Shown here: piece by piece, positions 8,384-16,926 of the stretch
Numbering within the stretch: the first letter of the stretch is position 1
Layout of the letters: the number at the start of each line of letters is the position of its first letter
Origin: Kitasatospora phosalacinea
Lineage (GTDB): Bacteria > Actinomycetota > Actinomycetes > Streptomycetales > Streptomycetaceae
Assembly: GCF_030268885.1 (NCBI RefSeq)
Contig: NZ_BSSA01000030.1
Span: 39,140 to 103,139, forward strand
Direction of reading: 5' to 3'
DNA: 64,000 bases
Program-made: the position numbers and the translations under genes
The notes under the pieces: model-generated
Told to the model about the DNA's origin: nothing
The model's input: only the letters and a program-made list of their open reading frames with translations
Databases searched by the model: none

Positions 8384-9108
8384 CGGCCCGACCTCCCCCG
8401 CCCCGCCGGGCCGACCAGCGGCACGGCGGCCAGCGGCACGGCCGCCAGCGCCAGCAGCACCGGAACGCCCGTGGGCAGCAGCGGCGTCCCCGCCAGGACC
8501 AGCACCACCGCGGCGACGGCCACCCGGCGCTCGCGCGGATCGCGCAGCCGGGGCGCCAGCAGGGCCAGGAAGACGGCCGGTCCGGCGGCGTCCAGCCCGT
8601 AGCGGGCCGGATCTCCCACGGCGCCCGCGCCGAGCGCGCCGAGCAGGGTGGTCAGGTTCCACAGCGCGAACAGGCAGACCCCGGTGGCGGTGAAGCCGAG
8701 GCGCGCGGCCCGCCGGTCCGGCTGGGCGAGGGTCACGGCGGCGGTCTCGTCGATGACGAGCTGAGCGGCCAGCGGACGCAGCGCGACCGGCAGCCGCAGC
8801 CGCTCGGCCAGCCGCATCCCGTAGAAGGCGTTGCGGATGCCGAGGAAGAGCGCCCCGGCCACGGCGGCGACCGGAGCGGCGCCCGCCGCGAGCGCGGCGA
8901 CCAGCGCGAACTGGCTGGCCCCGGTGAAGACCAGCAGGCTGAGCGCACAGGTCTGGGCCACCGTCAGGTGGGCACCGGCCCCGGCCGCACCGAAGGCGAC
9001 CCCGGAGACCCCGACGCCGACCCCGACGGTGAGGGAGTCCCGGAGCACCGCCCGGGCGGGCCGGGCCGCGCGCCCGTCGGCGCAGGACGGTTGAGTGGTG
9101 ACTGTCAT
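8380..9108 (-). CDS. azlC: AzlC-family branched-chain amino acid exporter, large subunit
   Basis: The product has 242 residues. RDSLTVGVGVGVSGVAFGAAG and LVFTGASQFALVAALAAG, then GIRNAFYGMRLAERL, are the classical AzlC/YgaZ signatures, and QLVIDETAAVT is the next conserved segment. It has about six to seven helices. The ATG overlaps the upstream araC stop (ATGA), giving a tight araC-azlC-azlD operon. The exported amino acid cannot be inferred; the AraC protein probably senses it. Confidence 0.9.
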   Translation of the reverse strand: MTVTTQPSCADGRAARPARAVLRDSLTVGVGVGVSGVAFGAAGAGAHLTVAQTCALSLLVFTGASQFALVAALAAGAAPVAAVAGALFLGIRNAFYGMRLAERLRLPVALRPLAAQLVIDETAAVTLAQPDRRAARLGFTATGVCLFALWNLTTLLGALGAGAVGDPARYGLDAAGPAVFLALLAPRLRDPRERRVAVAAVVLVLAGTPLLPTGVPVLLALAAVPLAAVPLVGPAGRGRSGR

Positions 9109-9968
9109 GCCCCCACGGTGCCGGGAGCGGGCCGCGGGGGTCTTGTACGTTCCTGCACCGCCCGGCGGTAGGCACCCGGCGGGACGCCGACGCTGCGGCG
9201 GAAGTGGCGTGACAGGTGCGCCTGGTCGACGAAGCCGACCGCGACGGCCACCTCGGCCGGCGGCACGCCGCGACGCAGCAGCGACCGGGCCGCGGCCACC
9301 CGCTGCTGGTTCAGCCAGGCGTGCGGCGGCAGCCCGTGGGCGTCGCGGAAGGCGCGCAGCAGCGGGAAGGGCCGGGCACCGACCGCCGCGGCCAGCTCCT
9401 CCAGGCCGGGCGGGTCGACGAGCCGGGCCCGGAGCAGTTCGCGGGCCCGGACCACGGCGAGCGCCCCGGCGGAGCCCACCCGCTGGGCGGTGCGGGGCGC
9501 GGCGTGGGTGCGCAGCAGGCGCGCCACCAGCAGCCGGAAGGCGGTGGAGGCGGCCAGCGCGTCGTCCCGCCCGACGGCCCCGTGCACCGCGTGGACCAGC
9601 CGGGCCAGCTCGTCGTCGTGGGCGACGGCGGTGGTGAAGGCGGGCGTACCGGCACCGACCGGCCGCAGGTCGGCGGCGACGTCGAGCACGCTCTCCACCG
9701 CGGGGTAGAGCACGCGGTAGCCCCAGCCCTCCGGCACCCCGGCGTGACCGGTCACCACCACCTCCGGGTTGACGAGCGCGACCGTCCCCGCACCGGCCCG
9801 CTCGATCCCGCCGCCGTAGTGGAACTCCTCCACGCCCGCGGTGATGGCCGCGACCACGTAGGTGTCGTGGGTGTGCCGACCGAAGGCGTGGTCGACGTAG
9901 TGGGCGTCCAGGAGCTCCACCTGCGGGAGCGCCCGGTGGACGGAGAAGGTCGCGTGTTCTGCGGACAA
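9105..9968 (-). CDS. AraC-family regulator of the azlCD operon
   Basis: The product has 287 residues. The N-terminal AraC-type cupin (HTHDTYVVAAITAGVEEFHYGG, residues about 30-100) is the ligand and dimerisation domain. The C-terminal double helix-turn-helix runs from about 185 to 275, with LEELAAAVGARPFPLLRAFRDAHGL and PPAEVAVAVGFVDQAHLSRHFRRSVGVPPGAYR. The start appears to be TTG at 9968, since no ATG or GTG lies nearby before the cupin. It overlaps azlC by 4 bp and so is cotranscribed, fitting an activator in a positive feedback loop with its exporter. Confidence 0.85.
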   Translation of the reverse strand: MSAEHATFSVHRALPQVELLDAHYVDHAFGRHTHDTYVVAAITAGVEEFHYGGGIERAGAGTVALVNPEVVVTGHAGVPEGWGYRVLYPAVESVLDVAADLRPVGAGTPAFTTAVAHDDELARLVHAVHGAVGRDDALAASTAFRLLVARLLRTHAAPRTAQRVGSAGALAVVRARELLRARLVDPPGLEELAAAVGARPFPLLRAFRDAHGLPPHAWLNQQRVAAARSLLRRGVPPAEVAVAVGFVDQAHLSRHFRRSVGVPPGAYRRAVQERTRPPRPAPGTVGA

Positions 9969-10113
9969 GGCGGTTACCTGAGCTGCTGCGGGGAGGAGCC
10001 GGAGCCTCGATTCTGCCCGTTCTCCCCGCGGACCGGGAGGAGGGGCCGGCGGTCCGTGCGACGGTCACGGCCCCGCGCCGGGGGCCCGGCCCCGCCCCCG
10101 GGGCGACGCGCCG

Positions 10114-10746
10114 TCAGTCGAAGTACACCACGAGCCTGACCCCGTCGTCGCCGAAGCGGCCGGCCAGTGCTGCCATGACGGCGAACACGTGCTCCCAGCC
10201 GGTGCCCGGCCCGAGCGCGTCCCCGAGGGTGAACGGGCGGTACGTCACCTGGGTGGTGCCCACCGTCCACGTGCCGTAGGGCAGTTCCGCCGGGCTCCGG
10301 CCGTCGACGTGGGGCCCCATCCGCTGCAGCAGCTCTTCCGAGTTCCACTGTTCGCCGACCCAGAACCAGCTCTCCAGGTGCGGGTGCGGGCCAGGTAGCA
10401 CGACCACTCCCCGCAGGCCCGCGGGCGACGCCGTCAGGTCGATCCGGGCCAGCTCCGCCCAGCTCACCCACGTCGGGCTGTGCGTGGCCGCGTCCAGGCG
10501 GGCGGCCTCCTCGAAGTCCGCCCGCATCGCCGCCGAGACGTCGGCCGGCAGCCCGCGGTGCCCGGCGAGCGGCTCCCAGCCCTGGTGGTTGCGCACCCCG
10601 AACAGCAGCGCGAACGCGTCGTAGTCGCGCCCACCGCCGTACAGCGGGTACAGGTCCATGCACCGCTGCCACGGCTCCCACTCGAACCAGTCGTCGTCGG
10701 CGTTCGGGTCCCTGACCTCGATGCAGCCGTACATGTCGGTGCTCAC
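10114..10746 (-). CDS. Conserved hypothetical protein
   Basis: The product has 210 residues and is soluble. The opening MSTDMYGCIEVR followed by DWFEWEPWQRCMDLYPLYGGGRDYDAFALLFGVRNH resembles a family of streptomycete proteins of unknown function that look like small immunity or phage-associated proteins. No catalytic motif is evident. The start is GTG at 10746 without a Shine-Dalgarno sequence. TAGCCT lies 7 nt upstream, which suggests a leaderless transcript. Confidence 0.65.
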   Translation of the reverse strand: MSTDMYGCIEVRDPNADDDWFEWEPWQRCMDLYPLYGGGRDYDAFALLFGVRNHQGWEPLAGHRGLPADVSAAMRADFEEAARLDAATHSPTWVSWAELARIDLTASPAGLRGVVVLPGPHPHLESWFWVGEQWNSEELLQRMGPHVDGRSPAELPYGTWTVGTTQVTYRPFTLGDALGPGTGWEHVFAVMAALAGRFGDDGVRLVVYFD

Positions 10747-10824
10747 GGCCGCGAGGCTAGGGCACGGCCCACGGCGGTGACCAGCCGATTCCTCCGCGGG
10801 CGGACCCGCGCGCCCCCGCCCCTG

Positions 10825-11349
10825 CTACTCCGGTCCGGGCGGCGGCGTCAGCCCGTAGCGTTCGATGACGCCCGGCAGCCAGTCCGGCTGCCCGAACTCC
10901 AGTCCGTACCGGTGGGCGAGCTCGGCCACGGCCGCGGGGTCCGGCTGCCCGGCGGCCGTCATCTCCGCGATCTCGCGGAAGCAGTGCTCGAACCCGGCCG
11001 GGCTGATGATCTCGATCATCCGCGCCGGGGTGGAACCGGCGTTCCACATCGTGTGCAGCTCGCCCCGGGGCTTGGTGATGTAGCCGCCGCTGCCGAGGAC
11101 GACCTCACGGTCGCCGGAGCGGAAACCGATCTCGCCCTCGGTCACGATCGAGTACTCGTCCTCGCGGGTGTGCAGGTGCGGCGGCACCAGCGCCCCGACC
11201 GGGAACGGGTGCTCGACCACGGAGACCGCGCCACCGGTGTCGGAACCCCAGAGCTTGAACGCGACCCCGATGGAACCGAGGAAGCCCTCGTCACCGGTGC
11301 CCGGCTGGACGACGGTGAGCGGGGGCGGGGGGACGGAGGGTGACGACAT
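10825..11349 (-). CDS. Cupin-domain protein
   Basis: The product has 174 residues. Cupin motif 1 is PPHLHTREDEYSIVTEGEIGFRSG (two His, Glu, and a later metal ligand) and motif 2 lies in GGYITKPRGELHTMWNAG. It resembles quercetinase-like or small-molecule-binding cupins. The C-terminal helix region (EMTAAGQPDPAAVAELAHRYGLE) is typical of a group seen in actinomycetes. The ATG at 11349 has a strong AGGAGGTGG 8 nt upstream. The ligand or reaction is unknown. Confidence 0.8.
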   Translation of the reverse strand: MSSPSVPPPPLTVVQPGTGDEGFLGSIGVAFKLWGSDTGGAVSVVEHPFPVGALVPPHLHTREDEYSIVTEGEIGFRSGDREVVLGSGGYITKPRGELHTMWNAGSTPARMIEIISPAGFEHCFREIAEMTAAGQPDPAAVAELAHRYGLEFGQPDWLPGVIERYGLTPPPGPE

Positions 11350-11480
11350 GGGAACCACCTCCTGTTGGAACCAGCGTCCGCCCGGGCCCCGGGTGCGTCA
11401 AACGTTGAGCGAACGCACCCGCCCACCGGAACGCACGGCCCAGCCGCAGTCCGGCCCGGGCCCGGCCCGACGCCGCCCCC

Positions 11481-11507
11481 GTCGCGCCGGTCGCGCCGGT
11501 CGCGCCG
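11481..11507. repeat. Three tandem copies of a 9-bp unit
   Basis: GTCGCGCCG is repeated three times without a gap in the intergenic region before the HAD gene. The HAD gene start lies 36 bp downstream. A regulatory role cannot be judged. Confidence 0.6.
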
Positions 11508-11542
11508 GCGACGATCGGCAGCTGCCGTACTAGGCTGCCGCA

Positions 11543-12274
11543 ATGACCACCGCGAACCGCCCGGGCAAACCCGTTGAACTGGTGATATTCGACTGCGACG
11601 GCGTGCTGGTCGACAGCGAGCGGATCGCCGTGCGCGTGCAGGTGGAGATCGGCGCGCAACTCGGCTGGCCGCTCGATGCGGACGAGGTGGTGCAGCGGTT
11701 CATCGGACGCAGTCACGCCGCGATCTGGCAGCAGGTCGGCGAACGCCTCGGCCCCGCCGCGGCCCTCGAGTGGGAGCACCGCTTCGAACGGCGCCACCGC
11801 GAACTGGTGGACGCCGAACTCACCCCCGTGGACGGCATCGTGGAGGCCCTGGACGCCCTCGACGCGCTCGGCCTGCCGTACTGCGTCGCCTCCAGCGGCA
11901 GCCACGCCAAGATGCGGCACACCCTCGGCCGCACCGGACTGCACGAGCGCTTCGCCGGACGGATCTTCAGCGCCGAGGAGGTCGCCCGCGGGAAGCCCTT
12001 CCCCGACGTCTTCCTGCACGCCGCCGCCCGGAGCGGGTACGCCCCCGAGGTCTGCGCCGTCGTCGAGGACAGCCCCGCCGGACTCCGGGCCGCCCGGGCC
12101 GCCGGGATGCGCCGCCTCGGCTACACCGCGGGACCCACCGGCGGGGCGCTCACCGGCGGCGAACGCGGGGACGGCGCGTTCGGGGAGGGCGGGGACGGGG
12201 GTGCGGACGGTACCGTGCTCTTCTCCGAGATGCGCCAACTGCCCGCGCTGCTGCGCACGTTCACCGCAGGCTGA
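11543..12274 (+). CDS. HAD-superfamily phosphatase (beta-phosphoglucomutase-like)
   Basis: The product has 243 residues. Motif I is FDCDGVLVDSE, with the two catalytic Asp residues and the helical-cap leader. Motif II is CVASSGSHAKM, motif III GKPFPDVFLHAA and motif IV VVEDSPAGLRAARAAG. This is the subclass I HAD pattern of sugar-phosphate phosphatases or phosphomutases. Residues near 198-220 form an unusual Gly/Asp-rich insertion (GGERGDGAFGEGGDGGADG), absent from typical members. TAGGCT lies 6 nt before the ATG and no Shine-Dalgarno sequence is present, so the mRNA is probably leaderless. Confidence 0.85.
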   Translation: MTTANRPGKPVELVIFDCDGVLVDSERIAVRVQVEIGAQLGWPLDADEVVQRFIGRSHAAIWQQVGERLGPAAALEWEHRFERRHRELVDAELTPVDGIVEALDALDALGLPYCVASSGSHAKMRHTLGRTGLHERFAGRIFSAEEVARGKPFPDVFLHAAARSGYAPEVCAVVEDSPAGLRAARAAGMRRLGYTAGPTGGALTGGERGDGAFGEGGDGGADGTVLFSEMRQLPALLRTFTAG

Positions 12275-12349
12275 CCGGGAGGCGGACGGTGGACCGGCCG
12301 GCCGGTCGGTCACCGTGCCCCGCCCCCGCCGCGAGGAAGGACCCCGTCC

Positions 12350-13291
12350 ATGGCCCAGGCCCAGCTGCCCGCCGGGTACACCGCCCGTCCGCTCGACCCG
12401 TCCGTCGACCTGCCCGCCGTCCTCGACCTGGTGAACACCTGCGAACGGGACCTGCACGGCAGTGCGGTGGCCGGGGTCGACCCCGGTGAGCTCACCGCGG
12501 TCCTGGCCCGGCCTGGGTTCGACCCCGCCGTCGACACGCTGCTGGTGCACGGGCCGGACGGCCGCCCGGCCGCCTGGGCGTGGAGCGACCGGCGCTGCGA
12601 GTGCCGCGTCCACCCCGCGCACCGGGGCCGCCGCCTGGGCACCGCCCTGCTGGGGTGGACGGAGAGCCGGGCCGTCGAGCAGGGCGTGGGCAAGCTCGTC
12701 CAGGTCGTCGCCGACCGGGACGCCACGGGCCTCGCGATGCTGCGCACCTACGGGTACCGGCCGAAGGGCGCCAGTTGGCTGCTGGAGATCGCCCTCGACG
12801 GGCTGCCCGGGCCCGCCGAGCTCGGACCCGGCCCCGAGGGCGTCACCATCCGCCCGTTCCGGGGCGGCGACGCGTGGGACGAGCACGAGGCGCACCGGGT
12901 GGTCGAGGAGGCGTTCGCGGACTGGAGGGCGCGCCGGATGTCCTTCGCCGAGTGGGCCGAACACGCCGTCCACCGCGAGACCTTCGCCCCCGGACGCTCA
13001 CCGCTCGCCGTCTCCGACGCCGACGGCCGGGTGGTCGGCGTCGCCCTGGCCCTCGACCAGCCCGGCACCGGCGACGGCTACGTGGACAGCCTCGCCGTCG
13101 ACCGCGACCACCGCCACCGCGGCATCGCCCGCCACCTGCTCCACCACACCTTCCTGGCCTGCCGGGAGGCCGGGCTGAGCCACTGCACGCTGTGGACGCA
13201 CTCCGGGACGGGTGCGCTCGACCTGTACCTCAAGGTCGGCATGACGGTGCGGTACACGTCCGTGGTGCTGGAGAAGAGCCTCCCGGCCTGA
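12350..13291 (+). CDS. Tandem GNAT acetyltransferase (mycothiol-synthase-like)
   Basis: The product has 313 residues and two GNAT domains. The first spans about 1-150, with CRVHPAHRGRRLGTALLGW as its acetyl-CoA loop. The second spans about 160-313, with DSLAVDRDHRHRGIARHLL and the C-terminal ALDLYLKVGMT. Two-domain GNATs of this size include MshD, which completes mycothiol synthesis, but this one lacks enough MshD-specific context for that name. The ATG at 12350 has GAGGAAGGA upstream. The gene lies 75 bp after the HAD gene and may be cotranscribed. Confidence 0.8.
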   Translation: MAQAQLPAGYTARPLDPSVDLPAVLDLVNTCERDLHGSAVAGVDPGELTAVLARPGFDPAVDTLLVHGPDGRPAAWAWSDRRCECRVHPAHRGRRLGTALLGWTESRAVEQGVGKLVQVVADRDATGLAMLRTYGYRPKGASWLLEIALDGLPGPAELGPGPEGVTIRPFRGGDAWDEHEAHRVVEEAFADWRARRMSFAEWAEHAVHRETFAPGRSPLAVSDADGRVVGVALALDQPGTGDGYVDSLAVDRDHRHRGIARHLLHHTFLACREAGLSHCTLWTHSGTGALDLYLKVGMTVRYTSVVLEKSLPA

Positions 13292-13362
13292 CGGGTCGCC
13301 AGGGGCGCGGGGGGCGTTCCGCCCGGCCGGGCAGGGGACCGTCCGGCCGGGCAGGGAGGGGC

Positions 13363-14166
13363 TCAGCCGAGCAGGGCGAGCAGGCGCAGGGCCTGGCGGT
13401 GGCCGGTGCCGGGCGGGTTGCGGGCCTCGGTCGCGGGATCGGCGGTGAGGAAGACCAGCCAGAGCAGGGCGAACAGGCGGCGGCACGCCAGCAGGCGCTG
13501 CGCCTCGGCGGGGGAGAGGGAGAAGCGGGACAGGAAGGACTCGGCGTCCAGGTCGGTGTCCACCCAGGTGGAGACGTGCTCGACCATCTCGGCCAGTTCG
13601 TAGGGGTGGTCGGAGCGGCCGGAGTCCTCGAAGTCGACCAGCCGGACGTCCGTGCCGTCCCAGAGGAAGTTGGCGAGGTTGCCGTCGGCCTGTCCCAGCA
13701 CCGGGGGCACCGTCCGGTCCTCCCGCAGGGCGGTCCCGGCGCCGTCCAGCCAGCGCAGGCCCGCCGCGAGGGCGCGGCCGACCTCGGGGGCCGGGTGGGC
13801 GGCGCAGGCTGCGGCCCGGGTGCGGATCGCCGCGGCGGACTCCCGGACGTCCCAGCGCCGGACCGGCAGGCGGGCGGCGGTCCCGGCCGGTACGGCGCGG
13901 TGCAGGCGCAGCACGGCCCGGGCCAGCGCGTCCAGGTGGGCGTCGGTCAGGGCGCTGCCGCGCAGCTGGGTGCCCGGCAGGCGGGACATGGTGACGACGC
14001 CGTCGGCGCGGTCGAGCGGCCGCGGGGCCAGCCCCGGGGCGTACCGGTCGAGCAGGGTCAGGGCCCGCCACTCCCGGTCCGGTTCGCCGTTCGCGTCCGG
14101 CCGGAAGCGCTTGCGCACCGAGTCGGGCAGCAGGTCGATGCCGTGGGTGGCCCACTGCGGGGTCAT
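13363..14166 (-). CDS. APH-fold phosphotransferase-like protein with degenerate catalytic motif
   Basis: The product has 267 residues and the aminoglycoside phosphotransferase/choline kinase fold. VVTMSRLPGTQLRG resembles the hinge region, LARAVLRLHRAVP is the usual mid helix, and VRLVDFEDSG the metal-binding DFE. The catalytic loop reads Q159-A-D161-G-N-L-A-N166 instead of H-G-D-x-x-x-x-N. The general-base Asp and the Asn remain, but the His is Gln. Such proteins may still phosphorylate small alcohols or be inactive. There is no antibiotic-resistance context. It is convergent with the GNAT gene and downstream of the reductase gene on the same strand. Confidence 0.7.
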   Translation of the reverse strand: MTPQWATHGIDLLPDSVRKRFRPDANGEPDREWRALTLLDRYAPGLAPRPLDRADGVVTMSRLPGTQLRGSALTDAHLDALARAVLRLHRAVPAGTAARLPVRRWDVRESAAAIRTRAAACAAHPAPEVGRALAAGLRWLDGAGTALREDRTVPPVLGQADGNLANFLWDGTDVRLVDFEDSGRSDHPYELAEMVEHVSTWVDTDLDAESFLSRFSLSPAEAQRLLACRRLFALLWLVFLTADPATEARNPPGTGHRQALRLLALLG

Positions 14167-14224
14167 GGCGGTGCGTCAACTCCTCGTAGCCGGAAGGACC
14201 CCGGGGCGGGCGCCGGGGCGGGCG

Positions 14225-15250
14225 TCAGGGCTGCTCGTCGAGGGCCGCGAGCAGGGCCGGGCCGGACCAGGCGGGCGGTGCGGTGGCCTCCTCGGCCGCG
14301 CGGACCAGGTCGAGCAGGCGGCGGTTGGCGGGGGCGGACAGACCGTGGCGTTCGGCCAACGCGACGACCTCGCCCTGCAGTTCGCCGATCTCGGTGGGGC
14401 GGGAGCGCTGCAGGTCCTCCCACATCGAGGAGCGGGCCCGGGCGTCCACCCGCAGGCTCGCCGCCGCGACCCGGCGGAACACCGCGTCGGGCAGGCCCAG
14501 CACGGACGGCATCCACTGCGGCGGCACGGGCGTCAGCCGGGCCGGGGCCAGCCCCGCCGCCGCGAACACCGCCAGCGCCTCGCGCTGGCAGCGGGCCAGC
14601 ACCAGCCGGTACGGGCGGCTGCCGAGCTGTTCGCGCAGCGGCAGGCCGGAGAGCGCGTTGACGGCGTTGTTGAGGTTCATCAGCAGCTTCGCCGCCTGCA
14701 CCCGCGGCATGTCCGCGCGCAGCCCGACCGGCAGCCCGGCGGCCGCCGCCGCGTCGGCGAACCGCCGCGCGGCGGACGCCCGTTCGAGCATCAGCGCGCC
14801 GCCGGTGCCCTGGTGGAAGGAGGCCGGACCGGTGCGCACCACGTTGTACGGCACCATCCCGGCCAGCACCGTCCGGCCGGGCAGCGCCTCGCGCAGCACC
14901 CGCGCGTTGTGCAGGCCGTTCTGGAAGCTGACGACGGTGCTGCGCCCGTCCAGGTGCGGGTCGAGCAGCCGGGCCGCGGCCGCGGTGTCCGCGGACTTGA
15001 CGGTCACCAGCACGTAGTCGGCGCCCGCCGCGGCCGCGGCGTCCACGGCGGTGCGCGGCCGGGCGTGCAGGCGGCGGTCGCCGGGACCGGTCAGGGTCAG
15101 GCCCGCCCGGTCCAGCTCGGCCATCGCGGCGGGCCGCCCGATCAGCGTCACGTCGGCCCGGGCGGCCAGCGCCCCGCCCAGTCGGCAGCCGATGCTGCCC
15201 GCGCCGAACACGGCGATCCGCAGCGGCAGCGTCGTACGGTTCTCGGACAC
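14225..15250 (-). CDS. Ketopantoate reductase-like (ApbA/PanE family) oxidoreductase
   Basis: The product has 341 residues. IAVFGAGSIGCRLG is the NADP-binding glycine loop. VSFQNGLHNARVL and QAAKLLMNLNNAVNALSG carry the conserved Asn and the catalytic Lys of the ApbA/PanE family. The C-terminal helical domain has ARSSMWEDLQRSRPTEIGELQGEVV, the family's substrate-binding segment. It could be PanE (ketopantoate to pantoate, coenzyme A synthesis) or a paralogue with another 2-keto acid. The GTG at 15250 is preceded by AAGGAG at good spacing. Confidence 0.85.
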   Translation of the reverse strand: MSENRTTLPLRIAVFGAGSIGCRLGGALAARADVTLIGRPAAMAELDRAGLTLTGPGDRRLHARPRTAVDAAAAAGADYVLVTVKSADTAAAARLLDPHLDGRSTVVSFQNGLHNARVLREALPGRTVLAGMVPYNVVRTGPASFHQGTGGALMLERASAARRFADAAAAAGLPVGLRADMPRVQAAKLLMNLNNAVNALSGLPLREQLGSRPYRLVLARCQREALAVFAAAGLAPARLTPVPPQWMPSVLGLPDAVFRRVAAASLRVDARARSSMWEDLQRSRPTEIGELQGEVVALAERHGLSAPANRRLLDLVRAAEEATAPPAWSGPALLAALDEQP

Positions 15251-15516
15251 CGGCGGCTCCTTCGACAACGGCGTCAGCGGTACGGCCCCACGGCCGACGG
15301 CCCCGAGGTTACCGTCCGGTCGCGGGAGGTCCACCCGCCGGGGCGCCCGGGCAGGGAGGGGGCGTGAACGCGCTCGTCCGGCCGCGGGAGCGCGGGGAAC
15401 GCCCCGCCGACGACGGCCCGTGCCGGGCGGACGGGCCGGTGGCTGGTGGAGGGCCACGGCCACGCCCACCTGACCGGCTCCGCCCCGGCCGCCCCCGTAC
15501 GGCCCCTGACACTCAC

Positions 15517-16659
15517 TCAGGTGGTGGACGCCTCCGTGGCCCCGCCCGCGGGTGCTCCCAGGCGGGCCGCGAGCAGCGCCGCCACGTCGTCGTCGGCCGG
15601 TCCGCCCGCGTAGCGGCGCAGGTCGCGGCGGAGGTTCTCCAGGAGCGCGACGTCCGGATCGGCGGTCCAGCGGGCCAGCCGTTCGGTCAGCGGGTAGAAC
15701 TCGCCGCGCCGGTCCCGGGTCTCGCTGACGCCGTCGGTGTACAGCAGCACCCGGTCACCGGGCCCGAACGGGAGGGTCTGCGGGTGGTACTCGCTGGCCA
15801 CCAGCGCCGACAGGTTCAGCGGCGGCAGCGGCACCCGCGGCTCGACCGGCCGCACCGTCCCGTCCGCGCGCAGCAGCACCGGCGGCGGGTGGCCGCAGTT
15901 GAGCAGGTACGCCTCCGGCCGGTCCTCCGGGACCTCCAGCAGCACGGCGGTGGCGAAGCGCTCCGCCGCGTCCGGCGAGGAGGCGCGCTCGGCGTACCGC
16001 TGCAGGCCGATCTCCAGCCGGCTCGCCAGCGCGGGCAGGTCCTTCGCGTCGTACGCGGCCTCCCGGAACGAGCCGAGCAGCGCGGCCGCCATCTCCACCG
16101 CGGGCAGGCCCTTGCCCTGGACGTCGCCCAGGATGATCCGGACCCCGAACGGCGTGCGCACCGCCTCGTACAGGTCGCCGCCGATCTGCGCCTGCTCGGC
16201 CGCCGCGTTGTAGTACAGCGCCAGGCCGACGTCGCCGATCCGGTCCGGCAGCGGGCGCAGCACCACCTGCTGCGCCGTCCGCGCCACCGAGCGCACCAGC
16301 GCCAGGTCGCGTTCGCGGCGCACCCGCATCCCGGAGGTGTACGAGGCGGCCAGGGTGACGGTGACGGTCGCGGCGATCACCGAGGCCGCCGAGGCGCCGA
16401 CCTCCCCGTCCCGGAGCAGCGCCAGCACCACCTCCGTGACCACCGAGAGCACGCCGATCACCAGCGTCCCGAAGGAGCCCCAGGTCGCCGCGGCGAGGGC
16501 GGGTGCGGCCGCCACGAACCGGTCGTAGCGCTGTCCGGCGGGGGTCTCCGCGTCCGCCGCCGCCGACAGGGCGATCAGCAGGAAGGGCGAGAGCCGGACG
16601 ATCCGGGTCAGGAAGGGCCGGACGCGGCCGGAGGGGGAGTGGTCGTCGATGGTGGGCAT
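15517..16659 (-). CDS. Membrane-associated SpoIIE/PP2C-type serine phosphatase
   Basis: The product has 380 residues. The N-terminal third has hydrophobic segments (about 15-30, 50-75 and 85-110) that anchor it to the membrane. The SpoIIE domain begins near 140: YYNAAAEQAQIGGDLYEAVRTPFGVRIILGDVQGKG holds the first metal-binding Asp residues, LLNCGHPPPVLL and LLYTDGVSETRDRRGEFY follow, and DDDVAALLAAR closes it. Such phosphatases act on anti-sigma-factor antagonists (RsbU type) and are numerous in streptomycetes. No antagonist or anti-sigma gene is adjacent. The ATG at 16659 lacks a Shine-Dalgarno sequence; TAGCGT lies 10 nt upstream. Confidence 0.85.
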   Translation of the reverse strand: MPTIDDHSPSGRVRPFLTRIVRLSPFLLIALSAAADAETPAGQRYDRFVAAAPALAAATWGSFGTLVIGVLSVVTEVVLALLRDGEVGASAASVIAATVTVTLAASYTSGMRVRRERDLALVRSVARTAQQVVLRPLPDRIGDVGLALYYNAAAEQAQIGGDLYEAVRTPFGVRIILGDVQGKGLPAVEMAAALLGSFREAAYDAKDLPALASRLEIGLQRYAERASSPDAAERFATAVLLEVPEDRPEAYLLNCGHPPPVLLRADGTVRPVEPRVPLPPLNLSALVASEYHPQTLPFGPGDRVLLYTDGVSETRDRRGEFYPLTERLARWTADPDVALLENLRRDLRRYAGGPADDDVAALLAARLGAPAGGATEASTT

Positions 16660-16835
16660 GGCCCGAAGAACGCTACCGGCGCCGCCCGCCCGGTTGTGGG
16701 AGGCGCGGGCGGCCGGTGATCGCCGCCGGTCCGGTGCGCGGCCGGGGAGAGCGGTCTGACCTGGCACGTTGCGGCCCTGACGGGGTGTGGCCGGAGCCAG
16801 GCACTGTGTCAGGGGCGCAACAGGACGCCTGACAG

Positions 16836-16859
16836 ATTGAATGATTGTCCTATGTCAAT
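16836..16859. promoter_or_regulatory. AT-rich inverted repeat before the permease operon
   Basis: ATTGA-N14-TCAAT lies in the most AT-rich stretch of the neighbourhood, about 70 bp before the chosen permease start. It is a likely promoter/operator region; the binding protein is unknown. Confidence 0.35.
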
Positions 16860-16926
16860 GGGGCGACCAGACTCGTGCCTTCGACACCACGACACATCCG
16901 TGCCGACCCCGATTGCCAAGGTGAAA

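Noticed and set aside
12514..12530. GGTTCGACCCC, like a tRNA T-loop
   Set aside because: It is inside the GNAT coding region and no acceptor stem or anticodon arm can be drawn around it.
12350..13291. Naming the double GNAT protein MshD
   Set aside because: Only length and domain number match. The protein lies next to unrelated genes and I cannot align it to confirmed mycothiol synthases.
13363..14166. Aminoglycoside resistance gene
   Set aside because: The catalytic His is missing and the context is not a resistance or biosynthetic cluster.
15293..15516. Plus- and minus-strand frames in the gap before the SpoIIE phosphatase gene, including a protein-like segment around EGHGHAHLTGS
   Set aside because: No suitable start and ribosome site, and the plausible frame continues into the antisense of the phosphatase gene. 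It is probably a chance frame.
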